Shown here: positions 18,301-25,243 of the stretch, one piece after another
How positions within the stretch are numbered: position 1 is the first letter of the stretch
How the letters are laid out: each line of letters opens with the position of its first letter
DNA from: JBAZHE01 sp041652555
GTDB lineage: Bacteria; Patescibacteriota; Patescibacteriia; Patescibacteriales; WJLG01
DNA length: 25,243 bases
Direction of reading: 5' to 3'
Assembly (NCBI GenBank): GCA_041652555.1
Contig: JBAZHE010000020.1
Coordinates: 1-25,243 of the forward strand
Made by a program: the position numbers and the translations under genes
The notes under the pieces: model-generated
Database searches by the model: none
Told to the model about the DNA's origin: nothing
What the model saw: only the letters and a program-made list of their open reading frames with translations

Positions 18301-21183
18301 ATGCCTAAAATTTTAAATAATAAGGTTATCAAAATAAAAGGTGCGCGTGTTCATAATCTGAAAAATGTTTCCTTAGAAATTCCGCGCGATCAATTAGTGG
18401 TCATTACTGGTTTGTCCGGCTCGGGCAAGTCGTCTTTAGCTTTTGATACTCTTTATGCTGAAGGCCAGCGCCGCTACGTAGAATCTCTTTCCGCTTATGC
18501 TCGCCAATTTATCGGCTTAATGGACAAACCAGATGTTGACCAGATTGACGGTCTATCACCGGCAATTTCTATTGACCAAAAATCCGCCTCGCATAATCCT
18601 CGCTCCACCGTTGGCACAGTGACAGAAATTTATGATTACTTGCGTTTGCTTTATGCCCGTATTGGCGTACCGCACTGTCCGGAATGTGGAAAAAAAATTA
18701 AAAAATATTCGGTTGATGAAATAGTAGACCAAATCGGAAAACAATATTCAGATAAGGCTGTTTTAATACTTTCGCCGATTATCCGCGACAAAAAAGGCGA
18801 ACATCGTAATGAAATAGATGGCATCGCCAAGGCTGGTTTTTCACGCGTTCGCTTAGACGGAAAAATTTATTTTCTGGAAGATTTGGAGGATATGCAAATT
18901 GACAAACAAAAAAAACATTCACTAGATATAATAATTGATAGCGTAAAAATTTCTTCAGAAAAAGAGGACTTGGGACAACTTTCGGAATCCGTAGAAAAGG
19001 CTTTGGACTTATCTAATGGATTAGTGGCAATTACTCCAGACAACTCTTCCAAAGAAGGGAATAATATAAAGGAGCAACTTTTTTCAAAACTTTTCGCTTG
19101 TCCAGATTGTGGAATTTCTTTAACTGAATTGGAACCGCGCAATTTTTCTTTCAACTCTCCGCATGGCGCTTGTCCTTCTTGTGATGGCTTGGGCACAAAA
19201 TTAGAAATAGACGGGGAAATGATTTTAAATAAAAATCTGACTATTGCTCAAGGTGCGATTAAGCCGATGTCGCACGCCATCAACGGCCCGCAAACCTGGC
19301 TGTTACGCATTCTTGGCACAGTTGGAGAGGAATACGGCTTTGATTTAAATACACCGCTAAAAAATTTCTCTGACAAACAGCTAGACGCCCTGCTCTACGG
19401 CACCGGTAAAAAAGATTATCGAATGGATTATGAATCTGATCGTTTTTCCGGCGAACTTGTCACAAATTTTGAAGGCATTATTCCAAACCTAGAACGCCGT
19501 TATAAACAAACCGACTCTGACTATGTTCGCAAAGAAGTCGGTAAATATATGCGCGTCCTTTTGTGCCCGGAATGCCAAGGAAAAAGATTAAAAAAAGAAG
19601 TTTTAGGTGTTAAAATAGACGGATTTTCTATTTATGATGTTTCTTCAAAAAATATTGCTGACGCCAAAATATTTTTTGCCAATCTGGGAAATTCTAAAAA
19701 TTTAACAGCTAAAGATAAAAAAATCGCTTCGCAAATACTTAAAGAAATCAGCAATCGCTTAAATTTTCTATCCAATGTCGGCTTAGATTATTTAACTCTA
19801 GACCGCGCCGCCATGACCCTTTCCGGAGGTGAAGCTCAACGTATTCGCTTAGCCACTCAAATAGGCTCAGCCTTGGTTGGTGTTTTATACATCTTAGACG
19901 AGCCATCTATCGGCCTACATCAACGTGATAATTCTAAATTAATTTCTACTCTTAAAGAATTACGCGATCTAGGAAATAGCGTTATCGTCGTAGAACATGA
20001 CGAAGAAACAATTCTTGAAGCTGATTATATTGTTGACGTCGGGCCACGTGCCGGTATTCATGGTGGAGAAATAATCGCCACTGGTACACCTAAACAAATA
20101 ATCGCCAACGCCAAATCTTTGACCGGCCAATATTTATCCGGCAAAAAATCTATTCCTCTACCCAAAAAATACCGCTCAGGAAACGGTGCCTCTATAAAAA
20201 TTATTGGCGCACGCGAAAATAACTTAAAAAATTTAACCGTAGAATTTCCTTTAGGAAAATTCATTGCTATTACTGGTGTTTCCGGATCCGGTAAATCAAC
20301 TTTAATGAATGATATTTTAGCTACCGCCTTATCAAAAAAATTCTACAATTCCAAGGAAGAACCGGGCAAACATGATCGCATAGAAGGCTTGTCGGCTATT
20401 GATAAAGTAATTAATATCAACCAGTCTCCTATTGGTCGCACTCCCCGATCCAATCCAGCAACTTATACCGGAGCCTTTGGACCGATTCGTGACCTTTATG
20501 CTTCATTGCCTGAATCAAAAATCCGTGGCTACCGCGCCGGACGCTTTTCTTTTAATGTCTCGGGTGGTCGCTGTGAAGCCTGTTCCGGTGACGGATTGGT
20601 AAAGATTGAAATGCAATTTCTGCCTGATGTTTACGTAGAATGTGAAGTCTGCCATGGAAAAAGATACAATAAAGAAGCGTTAGAAATTTTTTACAAAGGC
20701 AAAAACATCAGTGATATTTTAGATATGACAATTGAAGAAGCCATGAATTTCTTTGAAAATATCCCGGCCATTTATCAAAAAATCGCGATGTTAAACGAAG
20801 TCGGTTTGGGTTATATCAAAGTCGGGCAATCAGCCACCACTCTCTCGGGCGGTGAAGCACAAAGAGTAAAGCTTGCTACCGAACTAGCTCGTCGTGCCAC
20901 CGGCCGCACACTTTATATCTTAGACGAGCCGACAACCGGTTTGCATTTTGATGATATAAAAAATCTTTTAGAAGTCTTGAATAAATTAGTTGACCGCGGT
21001 AATACAGTTTTGATTATTGAACATAACTTGGAAGTAATAAAATCCGCTGATTGGGTAATCGACCTCGGCCCGGAAGGTGGCAATAAAGGCGGTGAAATCG
21101 TGGCCCAAGGCACCCCGCGCGACATTGCTAAAGTTAAAAAAAGTTATACTGGGCAATACCTCAAGAAAATTTTCAATTTTTAA
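18301..21183 (+). CDS. uvrA: Excinuclease ABC subunit A (UvrA)
   Basis: This 960-residue DNA-damage sensor loads UvrB in nucleotide excision repair. There are two ABC ATPase modules. Walker A is GLSGSGKSS (about 37-45) in the first and GVSGSGKST in the second. Signatures are LSGGEAQRIRLATQ and LSGGEAQRVKLATE, and Walker B is YILDEPSIGLH and YILDEPTTGLH. Zinc modules show as CPECGKK, CPDCGIS...CPSC, CPEC and CEACSGDG...CEVC. The UvrB-binding and insertion regions between them are full length. It is complete and intact, the only large host gene on the + strand here, with its own promoter and terminator. uvrB and uvrC are not in the window. Confidence 0.98.
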   Translation: MPKILNNKVIKIKGARVHNLKNVSLEIPRDQLVVITGLSGSGKSSLAFDTLYAEGQRRYVESLSAYARQFIGLMDKPDVDQIDGLSPAISIDQKSASHNPRSTVGTVTEIYDYLRLLYARIGVPHCPECGKKIKKYSVDEIVDQIGKQYSDKAVLILSPIIRDKKGEHRNEIDGIAKAGFSRVRLDGKIYFLEDLEDMQIDKQKKHSLDIIIDSVKISSEKEDLGQLSESVEKALDLSNGLVAITPDNSSKEGNNIKEQLFSKLFACPDCGISLTELEPRNFSFNSPHGACPSCDGLGTKLEIDGEMILNKNLTIAQGAIKPMSHAINGPQTWLLRILGTVGEEYGFDLNTPLKNFSDKQLDALLYGTGKKDYRMDYESDRFSGELVTNFEGIIPNLERRYKQTDSDYVRKEVGKYMRVLLCPECQGKRLKKEVLGVKIDGFSIYDVSSKNIADAKIFFANLGNSKNLTAKDKKIASQILKEISNRLNFLSNVGLDYLTLDRAAMTLSGGEAQRIRLATQIGSALVGVLYILDEPSIGLHQRDNSKLISTLKELRDLGNSVIVVEHDEETILEADYIVDVGPRAGIHGGEIIATGTPKQIIANAKSLTGQYLSGKKSIPLPKKYRSGNGASIKIIGARENNLKNLTVEFPLGKFIAITGVSGSGKSTLMNDILATALSKKFYNSKEEPGKHDRIEGLSAIDKVININQSPIGRTPRSNPATYTGAFGPIRDLYASLPESKIRGYRAGRFSFNVSGGRCEACSGDGLVKIEMQFLPDVYVECEVCHGKRYNKEALEIFYKGKNISDILDMTIEEAMNFFENIPAIYQKIAMLNEVGLGYIKVGQSATTLSGGEAQRVKLATELARRATGRTLYILDEPTTGLHFDDIKNLLEVLNKLVDRGNTVLIIEHNLEVIKSADWVIDLGPEGGNKGGEIVAQGTPRDIAKVKKSYTGQYLKKIFNF

Positions 21184-21200
21184 TGATAAAATTTTAAAGG

Positions 21201-21232
21201 AAAAAACGCCGACGTAATCGTTGGCGTTTTTT
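21201..21232 (+). terminator. Terminator of uvrA, possibly bidirectional
   Basis: AAAAAACGCCGACG-TAAT-CGTTGGCGTTTTTT: a 14-bp stem with one G.T wobble and flanking A and T runs, 18 bases after the uvrA stop. The converging phosphoesterase gene ends at 21257, so it could stop both transcripts. Confidence 0.85.
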
Positions 21233-21256
21233 GCAAAAAAGGGATGACACAATACT

Positions 21257-21790
21257 TTATAACAGGTCTAAGATTTTCAATTCCGGTTCTGGTTTTTCTG
21301 TATCATAAACCGCAAAAGTGGCGCGAGAAAATACGCCACCCAAAGTTCCTGGATTAACTAATTTAACGCCATTTTTTTCCTCAATCCATGGTTTGTGAGT
21401 GTGGCCGTAGAAAATAATGTCTGGATTAACACACCCCGTCTCAGAGTACTGAGCCACCCCTCTTTCTAGAGGGAATTTAATATTAAAAACCTCTTTAATT
21501 AAAAATGGTTCATGACAGGCGCCGATATTTTTTCCGGCAATATTAAAAATCGCTGTCCGTCCGCCATTGATAATGTTGGGATAAGCGACTAATTCGTCTT
21601 CATCGTAGATTTCCATGTTACCATAAACAAGGAACACACATTTATACCTTGCTAAAACTGAGAGGGTTTCGCTATTAGTGATATCACCGCAACAAATTAT
21701 TTTTTCTATTTTATTTTCCGTACACCACTCTAAACATTTTTCCAAATTAACTAAATTGTCGTGAATGTCGGAAATTATTGCGATCTTCAT
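21257..21790 (-). CDS. YfcE/MJ0936-type metallophosphoesterase
   Basis: This is a 177-residue two-metal phosphoesterase. Ligands appear in order: DIH (Asp8, His10), GD (Asp36 in CCGDIT), GNME (Asn58), CHEPF (His93) and GHTH (His130, His132). The compact size without extra domains matches the MJ0936/YfcE group acting on phosphodiesters or 2',3'-cyclic nucleotides. The usual GNCD is GNME here, which keeps the Asn ligand. It lies 50 bases after the permease gene in the same direction, with a GC-rich hairpin between. Confidence 0.9.
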   Translation of the reverse strand: MKIAIISDIHDNLVNLEKCLEWCTENKIEKIICCGDITNSETLSVLARYKCVFLVYGNMEIYDEDELVAYPNIINGGRTAIFNIAGKNIGACHEPFLIKEVFNIKFPLERGVAQYSETGCVNPDIIFYGHTHKPWIEEKNGVKLVNPGTLGGVFSRATFAVYDTEKPEPELKILDLL

Positions 21791-21795
21791 AATGT

Positions 21796-21829
21796 TTCTC
21801 GCTTCGCTCGGCCCCGCTACGAATGGGGC
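21796..21829. repeat. GC-rich hairpin repeat upstream of the phosphoesterase gene
   Basis: GCCCC (21811-21815) pairs with GGGGC (21825-21829) around GCTACGAAT, adjoining CTCGCTTCGCTCG, itself a near palindrome. The block contrasts with its AT-rich surroundings and looks like a dispersed repeat. On the minus strand it forms the 5' leader of the phosphoesterase gene and may also act as the permease terminator, though without a T-run. Confidence 0.45.
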
Positions 21830-21840
21830 ACATGCGAATT

Positions 21841-22989
21841 TTACAGAACTTTTAAAAATATCGCCAACTCATAAAATAGCCCGGCTAAGAAAAAAACTGA
21901 TAAAATTCCGACGACTGGTAAAGAAATTTTTATTTTAAATGGCGGTTCTTTTTGCGGACGCGCTAAAGCTGCATACGCCAGAAAAAGGATAATCAAACCG
22001 ATTGCACCACCGACAACCGCACCAGTAAGACTTACAACCGCTGTAATATTACGCACACCAACCAAAAATAATAAAAGCGGAATGGCAGCCGCTAAACACC
22101 AAGAAACTGTCGGACTTAATTTAAAATCCCACCAATAAATCTCGCGCACTGCCTGTAAACTGGTTAAAAAAGAAGTAAACACATTTACTAATCCAAAAAT
22201 TAAAGCAAAATAAATTATTTTGCCGTCAAACATTTGATTTAAACCGGTTAAAGTATCAGACGTTGTGTTTTGACCGGTGGCAGCAGCAACGGAAATTACA
22301 AATAAGCCGGTAATAACCGCCGGAATCGCCGTGCCCCAAAAAATTGCGCTCTTAATCTTGTTTTTTTCCTTATTCAAAAGTCGGCAAACTTCCGGTATGG
22401 CAATATTACCAGACAAAGAAAAAAATATCGGCCCGTAAAGCAAAAATGATAGGCGCCAATCAGTTAAAGAAATATTTTGTAAATCGAAATTATTAAAACA
22501 TTTCCAGGAAATCAGCGCGGCTACCGCCAATAAAAGTATAGTTAAAAAAAGTTCGGCCCGGGCGATCATCTTTAAACCAAACAAAACAACCACCGCCTCC
22601 AGAGCAAATAAAACTAAAGAGTAAATGGCAACAGAACCGCCGAAGAATGGCGCAAAAATTTCGCGAGCGAAAACTCCGCCCAAAATAACATAGGCTAAAA
22701 GCGTACCATAACCACCGGCTAAGCAAACAGCTGAAACGATTTTTTTATATTTTTTCCCGGTGTAAATTTCCACGTAGCCGGGAATACGATGCATACCTTT
22801 AGTGGAGAGAACTACCATGGCATATATTTTATGAAAAAAATACTGCAAAGCCCAAAGCGCGATCAAAAAAAATAAAAACGGCCAAACCCCGATTCGCGCC
22901 ACTAAAATCGGCAAAGCAAAAATACCGGCGCCGACTATCGTGCCGACCATAGTGGCAATCGCCAAAATATAATTTTTTGAAATTTTCAT
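21841..22989 (-). CDS. Amino acid permease, aromatic (HAAAP-like) family
   Basis: This is a 382-residue membrane protein with about eleven hydrophobic helices. Helix 1 has the broken-helix motif MVGTIVGAGIFALP (about 14-27), typical of APC-fold amino acid transporters and especially of the tryptophan/tyrosine permease group. Other group features are YGPIFFSLSGNIAIPEVCRLL in the middle and a conserved GLNQMF...ALIFGLVNVFTSFL segment. It likely imports amino acids using an ion gradient; specificity is not assigned. Its start overlaps the stop of the upstream small membrane protein gene by four bases, so they are coupled. Confidence 0.85.
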   Translation of the reverse strand: MKISKNYILAIATMVGTIVGAGIFALPILVARIGVWPFLFFLIALWALQYFFHKIYAMVVLSTKGMHRIPGYVEIYTGKKYKKIVSAVCLAGGYGTLLAYVILGGVFAREIFAPFFGGSVAIYSLVLFALEAVVVLFGLKMIARAELFLTILLLAVAALISWKCFNNFDLQNISLTDWRLSFLLYGPIFFSLSGNIAIPEVCRLLNKEKNKIKSAIFWGTAIPAVITGLFVISVAAATGQNTTSDTLTGLNQMFDGKIIYFALIFGLVNVFTSFLTSLQAVREIYWWDFKLSPTVSWCLAAAIPLLLFLVGVRNITAVVSLTGAVVGGAIGLIILFLAYAALARPQKEPPFKIKISLPVVGILSVFFLAGLFYELAIFLKVL

Positions 22990-23552
22990 AAAGCCCTGGC
23001 GATCAAACCGATTATCAAAATTCCTAACGAATTAAGAATAAAAGATAGCGGTATAAAAATAGTTGTTTTTATCTTAGTAAGCCCCATCATTGCCAGTCCC
23101 AATTCATCTGGAAACGGCGAAGCGATTATTAAAGCGCCCAGAAAAGCGATAAACCAGCGAAAAAATTTCAATTTAAAAACAGCCTTAAGTCTTTTTGAAG
23201 AGCTATGTTTTAACAAAACAGAAAAATCTTGCGCTAAATTATTTTTAACAAAACGAAAAATTACCAAATCTCCAAACATCGCTCCAAGACCACCCAAGAC
23301 AGCCGTCCAAAACAAAGAACTCTCGCGAGCGATTTCACCCAAAGCAATAGTGGCCGGCACAGCAGTAAAAATAGAAGTAAAAAACATTCCGGCAATAAAA
23401 CTGCCAAAAAATTCAACGCCAGCCGCGCCAACCAATAAGTTTTTCAAAATTCCAGTCTTAACTAAAATAACAGCCACAAAAATGCTTAACATAATAATGC
23501 CAAGATCTCTAAACAAATTATAATTCTGATTTTCTTTATTAAAAATTGTCAT
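22986..23552 (-). CDS. Small polytopic membrane protein, possibly VTT/DedA-like
   Basis: This 188-residue protein has about five hydrophobic segments. Re-entrant-looking glycine/proline stretches (FGSFIAGMFFTSIFTAVPATIAL, and IIASPFPDELGLAMMGL) and a basic amphipathic segment between them (KHSSSKRLKAVFKLKFFRW) recall VTT/DedA proteins, but the classical motifs are not clear. I chose the ATG at 23552; an upstream ATG at 23594 would overlap the previous gene by 35 bases. It is coupled to the permease gene by a four-base overlap. Function unknown. Confidence 0.7.
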   Translation of the reverse strand: MTIFNKENQNYNLFRDLGIIMLSIFVAVILVKTGILKNLLVGAAGVEFFGSFIAGMFFTSIFTAVPATIALGEIARESSLFWTAVLGGLGAMFGDLVIFRFVKNNLAQDFSVLLKHSSSKRLKAVFKLKFFRWFIAFLGALIIASPFPDELGLAMMGLTKIKTTIFIPLSFILNSLGILIIGLIARAL

Positions 23553-23559
23553 ATTATTT

Positions 23560-24483
23560 CTATGGCTGTAAAACTTCCTCAATATTTCCATCAACGGAAA
23601 TTATTACCTCGGAAACGGTTGAAAATTGCTTTAAAGTTTCCGTAATTTGCGCGCGAATAGCCGAAACTCGGCAAGATCCGCCAACCGCTTCTTCTATTTT
23701 TTCATTAAAATCAACACGCGCAATACCATTTTCAATAGTTAAACTATTTATCTTTACGCCATCATTAATAGAAGTAAAATATTTTTTATTTTTATCATCA
23801 GTGTCCGGGCCAAGAAGTAATTCTTCTAAAGCGGCGCGACCAATGGCTGGAATTTTATTAACCTCTCTTTCTACTGAAAAAACTTTGGAACAATCCAAGG
23901 CGCCGGGATTCAAGTCTTCGTTGTTAAAAAAAACTTTTACAAAAATCTTTTCCATGGGCGCAAACTGCACCGGCAATTCATAAGATTTGTCATTAGCCAG
24001 ATCACCAGACGGATTATCATTTTTTAAAATTATTTTTCCGGTTTTGTTGTCTTTGGGGTCAAAAAAAATAACAGAGGAAAATGGCACAAAGTTCTCAGTC
24101 ATCCAATTACTTTGCGCCTGTGCCGGCATTACCGCTAAAATTTCGCCCGAATCGGCTATAATTTTTATAGGAAAACTAGCCTCAAAATACCAAGAACCGC
24201 GAGCCTGACCAGAAATAGTTAGCGGACTTTTAATTTCTTCATTAATAAATGGGGTGTCAACTTCAATTTCCGGCTTCACTAATTTTTTTTGAGAAATAAC
24301 CGATTGCTCTTCCTGTCCCTGACAGACAACAGTTGGACGAGATGCGGACGGCTCACCGTGTTTTATCCATTGGCCGTTAGCGCAAATCCAATTATCTTCA
24401 CCGGAAAGTCCGCGAATTAGAACTAAAGCGATAATTGAAGCGCCAAAAATAACCAAACCGATAATTACTTTTTTATTTATCAT
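23560..24483 (-). CDS. Membrane-anchored Gmad2 and GerMN domain protein
   Basis: This 307-residue extracytoplasmic protein has an N-terminal anchor helix (about 5-23). A short segment with two Cys (WICANGQW, VVCQGQ) follows, which may form a disulfide. Residues about 72-165 match the immunoglobulin-like Gmad2 domain (TPFINEEIKSPLTISGQARGSWYFE...NDNPSGD). Residues about 175-305 match GerMN (KIFVKVFFNNE...LLLGPD...INSLTIENGIARVDFNEKIE). Such pairs are common in CPR and Firmicutes cell-surface proteins; in spore formers GerM-type proteins act in germination and sporulation, not expected here. It begins seven bases after the HIT gene stop. Confidence 0.88.
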   Translation of the reverse strand: MINKKVIIGLVIFGASIIALVLIRGLSGEDNWICANGQWIKHGEPSASRPTVVCQGQEEQSVISQKKLVKPEIEVDTPFINEEIKSPLTISGQARGSWYFEASFPIKIIADSGEILAVMPAQAQSNWMTENFVPFSSVIFFDPKDNKTGKIILKNDNPSGDLANDKSYELPVQFAPMEKIFVKVFFNNEDLNPGALDCSKVFSVEREVNKIPAIGRAALEELLLGPDTDDKNKKYFTSINDGVKINSLTIENGIARVDFNEKIEEAVGGSCRVSAIRAQITETLKQFSTVSEVIISVDGNIEEVLQP

Positions 24484-24490
24484 AAATTTT

Positions 24491-24883
24491 TTAAATTTTT
24501 AGTTTAATTTTCTCCGCCACTTCAGATATCTCGCTTTCAGTATATTCTTTGGTTGGCCAAAAACCGGCTAAGCCATCATTAAAATAACGAGGAATAAGAT
24601 GAATATGGAAATGTGACACATCAGTGCCGACAACAGACAAGGCGACAAAATCAGCCTCAAGCGCTTCTTTAATTTTTGGCATCAATTCTTTGGCTTTAAT
24701 ATAAAGGTGAGCCACTAAATCATCTGGCGTATCTGACATTGTCGGACAATGTTCTTTGGGGATTAGCAAAACATGCCCGAAATTAACTGGTTTAATGTCT
24801 AAAAACGCCAAACACTTGTCGTCTTCATACACTTTAGCTGCCGGAATTTCACCAGCAATTATTTTACAAAAAATACAAGACAT
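24491..24883 (-). CDS. HIT-family nucleotide hydrolase (Hint-like)
   Basis: This 130-residue cytoplasmic purine-nucleoside phosphoramidase or hydrolase carries the histidine triad HFHIHLIPR (His91, His93, His95), preceded by SVVGTDVS. The N-terminus CIFCKIIAGEIPAAKVYEDD is the classic Hint start with a possible zinc pair (Cys3, Cys6). It also has FLDIKPVNFGHVLLIPKEH. Length and order are normal. It is first of a minus-strand run with the GerMN, small membrane, permease and perhaps phosphoesterase genes. Confidence 0.95.
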   Translation of the reverse strand: MSCIFCKIIAGEIPAAKVYEDDKCLAFLDIKPVNFGHVLLIPKEHCPTMSDTPDDLVAHLYIKAKELMPKIKEALEADFVALSVVGTDVSHFHIHLIPRYFNDGLAGFWPTKEYTESEISEVAEKIKLKI

Positions 24884-24904
24884 AGTTTTTTAGGTTACAG
24901 TAGA

Positions 24905-24910
24905 ATTATA
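24905..24910 (-). promoter_or_regulatory. -10 element upstream of the HIT gene
   Basis: TATAAT on the minus strand, 21 bases before the ATG at 24883. A second TATAAT overlaps the terminator hairpin at 24918-24923. No consensus -35. Confidence 0.5.
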
Positions 24911-24922
24911 TCACACTATTAT

Positions 24923-24956
24923 AAAAAAAGTGATTTATACAAAATCACTTTTTTTT
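24923..24956 (-). terminator. Terminator after the 61-residue ORF
   Basis: AAAAAAAGTGATTT-ATACA-AAATCACTTTTTTT is a 14-bp stem with A and T runs on both sides, so it can act in either direction. On the minus strand it ends the small gene at 24976, 20 bases before the hairpin. Confidence 0.8.
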
Positions 24957-24975
24957 ATTTAATCAGAAAGTTTTT

Positions 24976-25161
24976 TTACCGTTTTGCTCCACTATAAGCA
25001 ATCGCCCGAACCACATCCCATTCTTCAGCACTTACCGGCGCTTTCTTGTAGATATACTTAAACGTAAGAATAGCCACCTTCTCACTCTTCATATTTCTGT
25101 TAGCCGGTCGAAGTCCATAGGCCATAACCGTAACCGCGGCATTGTCATTCGCTTGATTCAT
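24976..25161 (-). CDS. Small hypothetical protein (61 aa)
   Basis: The ATG at 25161 has a good Shine-Dalgarno (GAGAGG, six bases away), rare in this window, and a strong terminator follows the stop, both arguing for a real gene. The protein is soluble and basic (MNQANDNAAVTVMAYGLRPA...EEWDVVRAIAYSGAKR) with no motif I recognise. Upstream sequence to the window end (25162-25243) holds no further ORF or tRNA that I can see. Confidence 0.6.
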   Translation of the reverse strand: MNQANDNAAVTVMAYGLRPANRNMKSEKVAILTFKYIYKKAPVSAEEWDVVRAIAYSGAKR

Positions 25162-25243
25162 ATTCGCCTCTCTTAGATATACTTTTTTGAATTGTACCTT
25201 AGCTCTGTTTTCAGCCGTGAGACTTCTTTGGGTTGTCCCTCTA

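Noticed and set aside
18301..18320. SOS (LexA) control of uvrA
   Set aside because: No palindromic LexA-type box is visible in the 157 bases between tRNA-Leu and uvrA.
1..25243. CRISPR array or cas genes
   Set aside because: No regularly spaced direct repeats and no Cas-like ORFs. The recurring hairpins are isolated.
1..25243. Alternative genetic code with UGA as Gly, as in some CPR
   Set aside because: Long housekeeping genes (uvrA, tyrS, GH1) read without in-frame UGA, and the integrase, for one, ends at TGA in a sensible place.

Overview
The window looks like chromosome from an uncultivated, AT-rich bacterium, most likely a Patescibacteria/CPR (Parcubacteria-like) genome. This rests on several things. 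Coding is very compact, with ATGA overlaps and gaps of a few bases. Shine-Dalgarno sequences are weak or missing, and some promoters look leaderless. TruB and the GH1 enzyme are short. Almost every tRNA gene lacks an encoded CCA. Small palindromic repeats are dispersed through the region, and a diversity-generating retroelement (DGR) locus is present. The standard bacterial code fits, with UGA as stop. The assignment is inference from style, not from a marker phylogeny.

Layout. Bases 1-2836 are the right end of an integrated mobile element on the + strand: a replication-like protein cut by the window edge, a terminase-small-subunit-like HTH protein, and a large serine integrase. The integrase reading frame runs into the 3' half of a tRNA-His gene, which is the likely attachment site. 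Next come tRNA-His and tRNA-Arg, then a long minus-strand housekeeping block: SpoU/TrmH methyltransferase, thioredoxin-CcdA fusion, TruB, DUF192 protein and PflX-like radical SAM protein. Bases 7249-9330 hold the DGR locus: a DGR-type reverse transcriptase broken by a frameshift and carrying an in-frame palindromic repeat, a divergently oriented Avd four-helix protein, and a candidate diversified protein whose Asn-rich C-terminal repeat is out of frame. Bases 9485-10125 are a six-gene tRNA island, five of its members with C34 anticodons.

Further right on the minus strand are a conserved hypothetical protein, an HD phosphohydrolase, a DUF2268-like metallopeptidase, a DinJ/YafQ-type toxin-antitoxin pair, tRNA-Ser, a frameshifted O-antigen-ligase-like membrane protein, a DMT/EamA transporter, a GH1 glycosidase, TyrS and tRNA-Leu. 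uvrA (18301-21183) is the only large host gene on the + strand. The window ends with a phosphodiesterase, an aromatic-amino-acid-permease-like transporter, a small membrane protein, a Gmad2-GerMN surface protein, a HIT protein and a 61-residue ORF.

How it fits together. The DGR locus is the most notable system: RT plus Avd would copy a template RNA with adenine errors into the end of the target gene. Only one copy of the Asn-rich repeat is visible here, so its partner must lie elsewhere or be lost. Three genes (RT, DGR target, O-antigen ligase) each need a one-base change to be intact. This may mean real decay or residual assembly indels, and the reads should be checked before calling pseudogenes.
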